Below are positions 26,077 to 33,261 of a stretch of DNA of 64,000 nt, piece by piece. Both the position numbers and the translations under genes were made by a program. The DNA is from Planctomycetota bacterium. Its GTDB lineage: Bacteria > Planctomycetota > UBA1135. Within the stretch, counting starts at the first letter, position 1. Every line of letters begins with the position of its first letter. Under the pieces are notes generated by a model that saw only the letters and a program-made list of their open reading frames with translations, was not told the DNA's origin and did not search any database. The stretch covers positions 62,001-126,000 of the forward strand of contig JAAESM010000027.1 in the NCBI GenBank assembly GCA_024229395.1. The letters run 5' to 3'.

Positions 26077-26418
26077 CTAATCGCGTTGACCGCGAACCTT
26101 GATCTCTTGCTTCTCGAACCAACGCGTGAGTTGTGCTCGACGGTCGCCCTGCACAATCAACAAACCGTTGTCGTCCACAGTGCCACCAGTGCCAAATGCC
26201 TTCTTGATATGGTCAAGGAATTCCTCGGTGCGCGCCTCGGGGATATCCCGAACAGTCGTCACGACCTTGTCGCCACCACGGCGTTCATAACCGAGCACCA
26301 CCATCTTGAATGGCTTACCGGTCTCTGGATCCAGCTCTACGCCGTCAGCATCGAATTTGCCTGTACCATCGACGCCAAGGTCGGAGAACAGCTTACGGAA
26401 GGGATTGTCGTCACCCAT
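26077..26418 (-). CDS. SUI1/eIF1-family (YciH-like) translation protein
   Basis: 113 residues. The eIF1 fold is recognisable from VLGYERRGGDKVVTTVRDI followed by FLDHIKKAFGTGGTVDDNG and LLIVQGDRRAQLTRWFEKQ. This matches the RGGK...TxV.G and GTGGT...Q.GD.R pattern of bacterial YciH/SUI1 proteins, which can influence start-codon selection on the 30S subunit. It is slightly longer at the N-terminus than typical (about 30 residues of acidic lead). It shares a 41-base divergent region with hldD and is upstream of plsC. Confidence 0.87.
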   Translation of the reverse strand: MGDDNPFRKLFSDLGVDGTGKFDADGVELDPETGKPFKMVVLGYERRGGDKVVTTVRDIPEARTEEFLDHIKKAFGTGGTVDDNGLLIVQGDRRAQLTRWFEKQEIKVRGQRD

Positions 26419-26459
26419 GGGGCTTATTCTAAAGCAACCCGCGCGGATAGGATACTGCC

Positions 26460-27443
26460 ATGATTGTCGTAACCGGCGGTGCAGGATTCATTGGCAGCAA
26501 CTTGTTGGCAGCCCTCGAGGGGCGCGGCGATCTGGTGGTCGTCGATCACCTCGGTCAGGGCGATATGTGGCGTAATATCGCCAAACGCGAGCTCGCAGAT
26601 GTGATTCGCCCGCAGGATCTGCAGAAGTGGCTAGCGGGCCGCAGTGCAGAGCAGATTCAGGCCATCTTCCATATGGGCGCGATTTCGTCGACCACCGAGA
26701 CCGATGTGGATGTGATTGTCGAGAACAATATCCGCCTCACTCTCGATCTGTTCCGCTGGTGCGCCAGCGAGAAGGTGCGTTTCATCTACGCCTCTTCGGC
26801 CGCCACTTACGGCGACGGCAGCGAAGGTTTTGACGACGATGATTCCGTTGCCGCCTTGGCCAAGTTGCAGCCGCTTAATGCCTACGGCTGGAGCAAGCAG
26901 GTCATCGATCGGCGCTTGGCGCGCGTGCTGCGTGAGGGCGGTAGCCTGCCACCACAGTGCGTGGGCTTGAAGTTCTTCAACGTCTACGGCCCGAATGAAT
27001 ATCACAAGGGCAGCATGCGCAGCGTGGTGCATCAGTTGCATCCGAAGGTCGCCGCTGGGGAAGCAGCCAAGTTGTTCCGCTCGCATCACCCTGACTATCA
27101 GGATGGTGGTCAGCTACGCGACTTCATCTACGTGAAAGATGTGGTCGACGTCATGTTGTGGCTGTTCGAGAATCCTGAAGTACAGGGCTTGTATAACGTC
27201 GGTACGGGGCAGGCGCGTAGTTTCGCCGATCTGGCTGGCGCGGTGTTTGGCGCTCTTGGAAAGGAGCCGCGATTTGAGTTCGTCGATACGCCGATCGAGA
27301 TTCGCGATAAGTACCAGTACTTCACGCAAGCGAGCATGCAGAAGTTGCGTGCTGCCGGCTACGACCGTGCGTTCACTTCCTTGGAAGACGGCGTGAAGGA
27401 TTATGTGCTCGAGTATCTTGAGCAAGCCGATCCTTGGCTTTAG
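26460..27443 (+). CDS. hldD: ADP-L-glycero-D-manno-heptose-6-epimerase
   Basis: 327 residues. The N-terminal NAD motif TGGAGFIGSN, the family-specific FHMGAISSTTETD (about 72-84), ASSAATYGDG and the catalytic YGWSKQ are followed by FFNVYGPNEYHKG and the C-terminal IRDKYQYFTQASM, all characteristic of HldD/RfaD. It inverts C6 of ADP-D-glycero-D-manno-heptose to make the L-form used in lipopolysaccharide core, so the organism very probably makes heptose-containing LPS. No other heptose gene is nearby. It starts 41 bases from the divergent SUI1 gene. Confidence 0.92.
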   Translation: MIVVTGGAGFIGSNLLAALEGRGDLVVVDHLGQGDMWRNIAKRELADVIRPQDLQKWLAGRSAEQIQAIFHMGAISSTTETDVDVIVENNIRLTLDLFRWCASEKVRFIYASSAATYGDGSEGFDDDDSVAALAKLQPLNAYGWSKQVIDRRLARVLREGGSLPPQCVGLKFFNVYGPNEYHKGSMRSVVHQLHPKVAAGEAAKLFRSHHPDYQDGGQLRDFIYVKDVVDVMLWLFENPEVQGLYNVGTGQARSFADLAGAVFGALGKEPRFEFVDTPIEIRDKYQYFTQASMQKLRAAGYDRAFTSLEDGVKDYVLEYLEQADPWL

Positions 27444-27505
27444 GAAGCGGCAGATTCTGAATGGAGAAGCCGTCCCGTGCGGCTCAATGCCGGCTCGGTC
27501 GTGCT

Positions 27506-27871
27506 CTAGAAACCGTTGGACCGCGGAGTCCAGACACCGTCGTGTAGCTCCAGAACCAATAAGCCCTCTTCATCACGCGATTCACCCATGGCTGAGTCGG
27601 TGATCGTTTCAGTCCAACGCACCACCACACCCTCTTGGCCACTGAGGTTGTCGGGCGCAATGCTCAGGATCTCGATGTTGCTGCTGTCGAGGAAATGGGC
27701 GGTCGCCTTGGTGATCGCGGCGATCTCCTCGCTGGAATACTGCTCCGATGCATCCTGGTAGTCATCGCCACCTTTGTAACCAGGTGCGCAAGGGCACCAC
27801 TCATTGGTGGCGCAGCTGGGGAATGCGGCAGCGGAAAGGCCCAAGGCCAGGATGGCTCGCACGAAAATCAT
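27506..27871 (-). CDS. Small lipoprotein of unknown function
   Basis: 121 residues. The lipoprotein signal ends FPSC (Cys19). A Cys-Pro-Cys (WCPCAPG) follows near residue 25, then a mixed alpha/beta part with SSEEIAAITKATAHFL and ends in a beta segment EGLLVLELHDGVW. It resembles small NTF2-like or ketosteroid-isomerase-like lipoproteins but no family is claimed. It lies between the convergent hldD and the HipBA pair, 36 bases after hipA on the same strand. Confidence 0.6.
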   Translation of the reverse strand: MIFVRAILALGLSAAAFPSCATNEWCPCAPGYKGGDDYQDASEQYSSEEIAAITKATAHFLDSSNIEILSIAPDNLSGQEGVVVRWTETITDSAMGESRDEEGLLVLELHDGVWTPRSNGF

Positions 27872-27907
27872 GATTGCAGTCTAGCTTCGTAGCCGGCCAG
27901 TTGGTTT

Positions 27908-29212
27908 TCAGGATGGCAAGATCAAGCGATGGGTGCTGGCGATCACCTTCATGGTTTGCTCTGGCACTTGTGCAGCTGCGGCGAACTGTGGCCAGTTCTC
28001 CACGGTGGCTACGACTTGCTCCACGATCTTGGCAACGTGCGTGCGTTGCATCGACATGGTCTTGGCGCATGCCTCAAAGTCTTCAAAGACGAAACCGCGG
28101 CGCTTGCCGTTGAAGCTCATCTGATGACTGCTGGTCCACGGCCCATCAGGGTTGTAGCTATAAGTCACATCGAAAGCAGGCGACAATGCCCACTGGCCAC
28201 CTTTATCCATCAAGAAGGCGATGTTCTTGACATGATCATCTTGGTTGCGGGCAACGATATTGAACACCGCCCTGCGGAACTGCTGTTCGATCGACGCCAT
28301 TGGCAAACCGAGTTCGCGCATCACCAGCATGGCTTGCTCATAGGAATAGGCTCCGGCCATGTTGAAATCGAAATGCGCCATTGCGCATAACGATTGCTGA
28401 TGGATCTTGGCGCCATCAGCTTTGCGGTCAAATCGCTTGGTCACGAAATGGCTGCGACCATTTTCATGCAACAGCCGACACTCGGTCATGTCGATGCCGG
28501 CGGCAAGAGCCATCCTGTGGTAGGCATATTCGATCCGTCCGTATCCCTTGGAATCGGCCAGATCATGGGCGCTGTGGCTGGCAACGCCATCGAACTTCAG
28601 CAACCAATGCGAGAAACCCTTCTCGGAATCGGCATGGCCGGAGCGCACTTCGCCGCTTTGAGGGTTCCAAGCAATCACCGCCTTGGCGCGTGCGCCACCA
28701 GCAGAGGTTCCCACGCGCAAGATATCGCGCAAAGCTCTGCCTTCTTCACCATCTTTCAAGGAAGCGCGGAATTCACTGCGTTGAGTCAAGATGCGGCCGG
28801 CAAGATCAACCAAGGCGGCAACATCTAATCGATTGGAGCTTTGCTCAGCATTGCCCATCGAAGGGGCGAACTCCAAAGCACCAATGCCGCGCGTGCCGCT
28901 GTAACACAAACGCTCGACCGGATTGAAGCTCTGCGCAGTGCGGCCTTGAGAAGCCAACCACGCATCGATCAAGGCATTGCCGAAACGATCAGGGAGGACG
29001 TCGGCGAGTAGGCCGGGCAAACCGTGGAAAGTGTCGCGGTTCAGCGCCGGGAAGGAATAAACGGTAGGGGCGAGTGGCATCTGCAGCGGCGCGATCTCGA
29101 TGCCACTGCGTAGAAAGTTCGGCTCGTATTCGAAGGAGCCGAGCTCGCGTTGCTCATCCCAATAGACGGCGCCGATCGCCGTGCCCCACAAGTTGACGCG
29201 GGCGGTGGTCAT
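27908..29212 (-). CDS. hipA: HipA-family serine/threonine kinase toxin
   Basis: 434 residues, typical for HipA. Motifs seen: LPDRFGN near residue 75, GTSAGGARAKAVIAW (Gly-rich loop, about 167), HWLLKFDG, VTKRFDRK, and the catalytic NQDDHVKNIAFLM followed by SPAFDVTYSYNP (Mg-binding Asp). E. coli HipA phosphorylates glutamyl-tRNA synthetase, causing growth arrest and persistence; the target here is unknown. The gene overlaps hipB by 4 bases (ATGA), so antitoxin and toxin are coupled with antitoxin first. All kinase residues I can identify are intact, so it should be active. Confidence 0.9.
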   Translation of the reverse strand: MTTARVNLWGTAIGAVYWDEQRELGSFEYEPNFLRSGIEIAPLQMPLAPTVYSFPALNRDTFHGLPGLLADVLPDRFGNALIDAWLASQGRTAQSFNPVERLCYSGTRGIGALEFAPSMGNAEQSSNRLDVAALVDLAGRILTQRSEFRASLKDGEEGRALRDILRVGTSAGGARAKAVIAWNPQSGEVRSGHADSEKGFSHWLLKFDGVASHSAHDLADSKGYGRIEYAYHRMALAAGIDMTECRLLHENGRSHFVTKRFDRKADGAKIHQQSLCAMAHFDFNMAGAYSYEQAMLVMRELGLPMASIEQQFRRAVFNIVARNQDDHVKNIAFLMDKGGQWALSPAFDVTYSYNPDGPWTSSHQMSFNGKRRGFVFEDFEACAKTMSMQRTHVAKIVEQVVATVENWPQFAAAAQVPEQTMKVIASTHRLILPS

Positions 29213-29667
29213 GCGTCTTCACCCCACGACCATGGCTTGCCACTTTCTTCCACCTTATTGCCACGTGGCTGCTCATCGCTGCCACCTTCCGTGTTGTCGC
29301 TGCGACTCTCATCATCATCGCTGCCACTTTTGTCGCCATCACCGCCACTTCGGGGCGAGGAGGCACGCTGACGTTTCTGCCCTTCCGACTTCAAGGCATG
29401 TAGCGGGCTGATCCTCGGGGCTGGCAGCAGTAAATCCAAGCCCGCAAGCAAATCCAAAACCCGCAGCACCCGGATGAAGGCAGTCAGTTGAGTGGATTCG
29501 CCAGCCTCCAAGCGCTTCACCGTAGAGCGCGAGACACCGGCTTCCTTGGCCAAGTCCTGCTGGGTGATATTGCGCTGCAAGCGGGCCGACGCCACGCGCT
29601 GACCGATTTGCTCCAGCACCACAGCATCGGTGCCTTCGAAGTTGTTATAGGTTGAGAACTGAGCCAT
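29209..29667 (-). CDS. hipB: HipB-like antitoxin, HTH with long acidic tail
   Basis: 152 residues. Residues about 18-75 are an XRE-type helix-turn-helix (IGQRVASARLQRNITQQDLA, then EAGVSRSTVKRLEAGES). The C-terminal part (about 94-152) is a low-complexity Ser/Asp/Gly/Glu/Arg tail ending KPWSWGEDA. HipB represses its own operon and blocks HipA. A disordered C-terminus with a terminal Trp is known to guide Lon degradation of E. coli HipB; here the tail is far longer. GGAGG lies 5 bases before the ATG. The tail's DNA is rich in GCTGCCAC-like repeats. Confidence 0.85.
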   Translation of the reverse strand: MAQFSTYNNFEGTDAVVLEQIGQRVASARLQRNITQQDLAKEAGVSRSTVKRLEAGESTQLTAFIRVLRVLDLLAGLDLLLPAPRISPLHALKSEGQKRQRASSPRSGGDGDKSGSDDDESRSDNTEGGSDEQPRGNKVEESGKPWSWGEDA

Positions 29668-29689
29668 TAAAGCCTCCGAAGGTATTATC

Positions 29690-29705
29690 GGCTCAAATAT
29701 GAACC
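29690..29705 (-). promoter_or_regulatory. Candidate HipB operator inside the hipBA promoter
   Basis: A 16-base imperfect palindrome GGCTCAAATATGAACC (12 of 16 positions symmetric) sits between a minus-strand -10-like GATAAT (29684-29689) and a -35-like GAGACA (29708-29713, spacer 18). A repressor bound here would block RNA polymerase, matching HipB autoregulation. The match is by eye and only one site was found. Confidence 0.45.
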
Positions 29706-29797
29706 ATTGTCTCTAAAAATCGCAGTTGTTTGCTCTCAGCCGCGATAATGCGGGCTCCACGCGAGCTAAATCCCTGGAAACAAGCTATTTGGGCTGT

Positions 29798-30739
29798 TTA
29801 AACCCCGCGGCGGCGCACGACGTAAATCGGACGCTGCTTCACTTCGGCGTAAATCCGGCCAACATACTCACCGATCACGCCCAGGCCCATCATTGTGGCG
29901 CCGCTTACCAGTACCATGAAGGCGGACAGGTAAGAGATGTCATTGCCCATGTCGAGCACATTAGTCCAGTTGCCGATTAGCAGCAGCAGTGAGGCAATCA
30001 CGGCCAAAACCATGGCGCCCATGCCAAGAATCATCAGCAGGCGCAGCGGGAAGACCGAGAAGGCCAGCAGACCTTCAATCGCGATTCCGGACAGGATCCA
30101 GAAGTTGGTCTTTTCCTCACCGGCGGCACGACCGGGGCGGTCGAAGGCGATGCCATCTTGCTTGAAGCCAACGAAGGCGCGCAGACCTGGAACGAAGCGG
30201 CCGCGCTCGCGCATGGAGCACAGAGCATTGACCACACCGCGACGCATCAGACAGAAGTTGCCGGCATCTAGCGGCACATGGATATAAGCCGTGCGTCGCC
30301 ACAAACGGTAGAAGATCTTCATTGAAGTGCGCTTGATGAAACCTTCCTTGGCGCGCTTCAGGCGTTGGCCGTAGACCACATCGAGATCATCCTTCTCCAA
30401 CTTCTCGAAGAAGTCAGCGATCATCTCAGGCGGATCTTGCAAGTCACCATCCATCAGCACGACGAACTCTCCGTCGGCATGATCGAGACCACAAGCGACC
30501 GCACCGGAATGGCCGAAGTTGCGCGACAGCGACAAGTACTTGTAGCGCGGGTCCTTCTGGTGAAGGCCTTCCAACAACTCCAGCGAACCATCGGAGGAAC
30601 CATTCTCCACCCAGATAATCTCCCAAGACTCCACGCCCATCTTGGCGAAAGTCGCAGTCAAACGCTCGGCGAGAGGGCCGATGTTTGGCTCCTCGTCGTA
30701 GGAGGGAATGACGACCGAGAACTGAGGGTGTTCGCTCAT
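29798..30739 (-). CDS. Family 2 glycosyltransferase, polyprenyl-phosphate sugar synthase-like, two membrane helices
   Basis: 313 residues. The GT-A domain (about 1-225) has FSVVIPSYDEEPNI, WVENGSSDGS, LMDGDLQDPPEM (DxD-like) and VYGQRLKRAKEGFIKR. Two C-terminal membrane helices (about 230-290) precede a basic YVGRIYAEVKQRPIY end. This is the architecture of ArnC/GtrB/DPM1-like enzymes that load a sugar on undecaprenyl phosphate for transfer across the membrane. It lies 12 bases downstream of an epimerase gene on the same strand, so the sugar is probably a modified hexose for surface polysaccharide. The 130-base gap to hipB holds the hip promoter and otherwise nothing recognised. Confidence 0.87.
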   Translation of the reverse strand: MSEHPQFSVVIPSYDEEPNIGPLAERLTATFAKMGVESWEIIWVENGSSDGSLELLEGLHQKDPRYKYLSLSRNFGHSGAVACGLDHADGEFVVLMDGDLQDPPEMIADFFEKLEKDDLDVVYGQRLKRAKEGFIKRTSMKIFYRLWRRTAYIHVPLDAGNFCLMRRGVVNALCSMRERGRFVPGLRAFVGFKQDGIAFDRPGRAAGEEKTNFWILSGIAIEGLLAFSVFPLRLLMILGMGAMVLAVIASLLLLIGNWTNVLDMGNDISYLSAFMVLVSGATMMGLGVIGEYVGRIYAEVKQRPIYVVRRRGV

Positions 30740-30751
30740 TGCTTTATGAAT

Positions 30752-31702
30752 TTAGGCCTGCGCCGCTTCGGCTTTGGCGCTTTCAACGACTTCTTGAATG
30801 CCCTCTTCGAGCGTGCGGCTAGGCTTCCAACCCAATACGCGCTCAGCTTTAGAGATATCGGCGACGCAGCGCAGGATGTCTCCTTCGCGCAGAGGCATGG
30901 CTCCAAAGTTAGGCTTGCCACCGCCGCCATGCTTGCAAATTAGCTCTACAACGCTGCGGATTGGTGATTCCACGCCAGAACCAAGGTTGATGATTTCGCC
31001 ATTGATGTCGGGAGTGACGGCCGCGCGCATGATGCCGTCGATGACATCGTCGACCCACACGAAATCGCGCGTCTGCGTGCCGGCCGTGGTGTCGAAGCCT
31101 TCATCGGCGAGGGCTTTGCCAATCACGAAATTGATCAAGCCACGGTCCATGTCAGGACCGAGCACCACGAAGGGGCGCACGATGCAGACCGGCACACTTT
31201 CTTCGCGCGCAATCATCTGCAGGTGGTGGGTGCTGGCGGCCTTCGAGACCGAATAGGCCGACACAGGCATCTCGCGTTGATCTTCCTTGGAAGGAACCGC
31301 GCCCATGCCATATTCCTCATTGGAACCGGTGTGCACCCAACGGCGCAAGGACTTGCCATCAATGATCGCGCGACCAAGACCACGCACACCACCGAAGTGG
31401 TTGATGGCCATGATGTCGTCGTTGTCGCGACTATGCGACTGATCGGTGCGGCCGGCAAGGTCCAACACATAGTGTGGATCGAAGGCGCGCATCTCCTCTT
31501 GGACTTCCGGGGCGAACAGCGGGCCGACGATCAGCTGCACTGGCATGTTCTCGATGCGACCAAGCGAACTTGCCTGAGCAGCCACGGTGGCGCCGGCCTT
31601 GATCAGCTTGGGCAGCATGCGTGCGGCGATATATCCGCCAGCACCAGCGACAAGAACGCGGGTTCCCGCAAAAACGGAGGGGTCGAAGTCGGAAGATGTC
31701 AT
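30752..31702 (-). CDS. NAD-dependent nucleotide-sugar epimerase/dehydratase
   Basis: 316 residues from ATG 31702; the frame is open further upstream but that part mirrors the divergent gene's promoter and first codons. Motifs: VLVAGAGGYIAARML (NAD site), LDLAGRTDQSHSRDND, HTGSNEEYG and the catalytic SAYSVSKAAST (YxxxK), then RPFVVLGPDMD and a C-terminal GWKPSRTLEEGI typical of extended SDRs. The divergent start of an RfbF-like cytidylyltransferase 48 bases away suggests CDP- or dTDP-deoxysugar synthesis. The exact substrate is not determinable. Confidence 0.82.
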   Translation of the reverse strand: MTSSDFDPSVFAGTRVLVAGAGGYIAARMLPKLIKAGATVAAQASSLGRIENMPVQLIVGPLFAPEVQEEMRAFDPHYVLDLAGRTDQSHSRDNDDIMAINHFGGVRGLGRAIIDGKSLRRWVHTGSNEEYGMGAVPSKEDQREMPVSAYSVSKAASTHHLQMIAREESVPVCIVRPFVVLGPDMDRGLINFVIGKALADEGFDTTAGTQTRDFVWVDDVIDGIMRAAVTPDINGEIINLGSGVESPIRSVVELICKHGGGGKPNFGAMPLREGDILRCVADISKAERVLGWKPSRTLEEGIQEVVESAKAEAAQA

Positions 31703-31750
31703 CTTTCTAGGCAGGTGCCGAGGGCAGTACGGCAAACCTATAATACCGTC

Positions 31751-32530
31751 ATGCAGGTTGCCATCCTTTGTGGTGGTCGCGGTACCCGAATTCAGGGTGA
31801 AGTGGCCAACGTTCCGAAACCCATGGTGCCGATCGGTGGATTCCCGATTTTGTGGCACATCATGAAGATCTACAGCCATTTTGGGCATACGGAGTTCATC
31901 CCGTGCCTCGGCTACCGGTCATGGGATTTCAAGGATTACTTCATGAACTATCGTGCCAAGATGGCCGATGTGACCGTGCGCCTGGGCAAAAACAGCGTCG
32001 AGACCCACGCTCACGATTCCGCCGATGAGAAGGACTGGGTCATCCACCTGGCTGAGACAGGCCTCAACGCCCTGACCGGCGCTCGCGTCAAGCGCATCCA
32101 GAAATACATCACCGACGATGTCTTCATGCTCACTTATGGAGATGGCGTCGCCGATATCGATATCAACGCGCTGACCGAGTTCCACAAATCGCATGGCAAG
32201 ATCGCAACCTTGACCGCCGTTCGTCCACCAAGTCGTTTCGGTGACTTGGATATGGATGGCTCGCAGATCACTGCCTTCAAGGAGAAGCTTGAAGTTGGCC
32301 AAGGCGCCATCAACGGTGGTTACTTCGTGTTGAACCGCGAGGTCTTCGATTACCTCGATGACCGTGAGGATCTCACCTTCGAGCAGGAGCCTCTGAAGCA
32401 ACTCGCCGCCGATGGCGAGCTGATGGCTTACGAGCACGACGGCTTCTGGCTACCAATGGATACCTATCGCGAGTGGGACATCTTGGAGAAGATGTGGAAC
32501 TCCGATCAGGCTCCTTGGAAGACTTGGTAA
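31751..32530 (+). CDS. rfbF: Glucose-1-phosphate cytidylyltransferase-like nucleotidyltransferase
   Basis: 259 residues, the usual size. VAILCGGRGTRI (nucleotide loop) with KPMVPIGGFPILWHIMK, then FIPCLGYRSWDFKDYFMNY, LTYGDGVADIDI and INGGYFVLNREVFDYL match RfbF, which makes CDP-glucose from glucose-1-phosphate and CTP for deoxysugars of O-antigen. ATG 31751 is chosen because homology starts there, although the frame is open about 175 codons upstream. It is divergent from the epimerase at 30752. A CDP-glucose 4,6-dehydratase is not seen in the window. Confidence 0.87.
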   Translation: MQVAILCGGRGTRIQGEVANVPKPMVPIGGFPILWHIMKIYSHFGHTEFIPCLGYRSWDFKDYFMNYRAKMADVTVRLGKNSVETHAHDSADEKDWVIHLAETGLNALTGARVKRIQKYITDDVFMLTYGDGVADIDINALTEFHKSHGKIATLTAVRPPSRFGDLDMDGSQITAFKEKLEVGQGAINGGYFVLNREVFDYLDDREDLTFEQEPLKQLAADGELMAYEHDGFWLPMDTYREWDILEKMWNSDQAPWKTW

Positions 32531-32556
32531 TCCAGCGCCGGTTGCCTTAGCTTTGC

Positions 32557-33261
32557 CTAAGGTGTTGCCGGAATCCAGATGGAGGCCACGCTGTTGAAGG
32601 CGATGGCGTCGACATGGCCGCTAATCTTCTTGCCATGAGCGATCGCATGCACGTGGCTTACACGATTGTGGTGGGTGAACTCACCCGCAGCATCTTCGAC
32701 GTAAATGCCAAAGAGCTGGAGCGGTGTTTGATCTTCTTGGATCCGCAGGGGAGCAGGACCGCTGGGGTTGGCGATGGGGCAGGAGCCATTGATGACGTGA
32801 AGTTCCAAGTCGGATGCTGCACCTTGGACCCAAAACGGAGTTGGTTGACTTACATCGAGTCCATTCTCCTTACAAAGAACGGCGACGGCCTCTTCCAATT
32901 CCTGGTAACTGCCGATTCCACTGATTGGGAACAGATCCCAAGTCTCGACATTGGCGGTAATCAGCAAGGTGGCTTCATCTTCAGGAGTGTGAGGGCGGAG
33001 GATCAACTCGCCGGAGTTGGCTTCGGCGATATAGGTGATGCCATTGAGGATGGTGATCTCACCTTCCAGATTAGCCAACGCGCCCAGGCCAAAGGTGTGC
33101 TCTTCGAGCACATCATCGATGACCACGCGGCCATGCGATTGTCCCAACCTGAGGGCTTCGCGCATTGAGCCCCAACTCTGGACTGTGGTTTCGGAACCTC
33201 CCCAGGAAGGGGGTTGGGCGCAACTGCCCAAAAGGAGAAGGGAGATGAGAAGTCTATGCAT
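32557..33261 (-). CDS. Acetolactate-decarboxylase-like lipoprotein, last gene of the metal-efflux operon
   Basis: 234 residues with a lipobox LGSC (Cys14). The fold of alpha-acetolactate decarboxylase is recognisable: HTFGLGALANLEGEITILNG (about 55-74) with its Glu residues, and near the end a HxH...H zinc pattern, VSHVHAIAHGKKISGHV (His203, His205, His216). Classical enzymes convert acetolactate to acetoin in the cytoplasm; a lipid-anchored version in a metal operon is unusual. It overlaps the end of cusA by 8 bases. A metal-binding or periplasmic role is possible. Retention of all three His suggests zinc or copper binding. Confidence 0.7.
   Translation of the reverse strand: MHRLLISLLLLGSCAQPPSWGGSETTVQSWGSMREALRLGQSHGRVVIDDVLEEHTFGLGALANLEGEITILNGITYIAEANSGELILRPHTPEDEATLLITANVETWDLFPISGIGSYQELEEAVAVLCKENGLDVSQPTPFWVQGAASDLELHVINGSCPIANPSGPAPLRIQEDQTPLQLFGIYVEDAAGEFTHHNRVSHVHAIAHGKKISGHVDAIAFNSVASIWIPATP

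Noticed and set aside
31223-31750. Long N-terminal extension of the RfbF-like protein
   Set aside because: It reads antisense through the divergent epimerase gene; family homology begins at MQVAILCGGRGTR.
32541-32570. Hairpin CCTTAG/CTAAGG between the convergent rfbF and ALDC-like genes as a strong terminator
   Set aside because: The stem is short, overlaps the ALDC-like stop codon and has no T run on either side.
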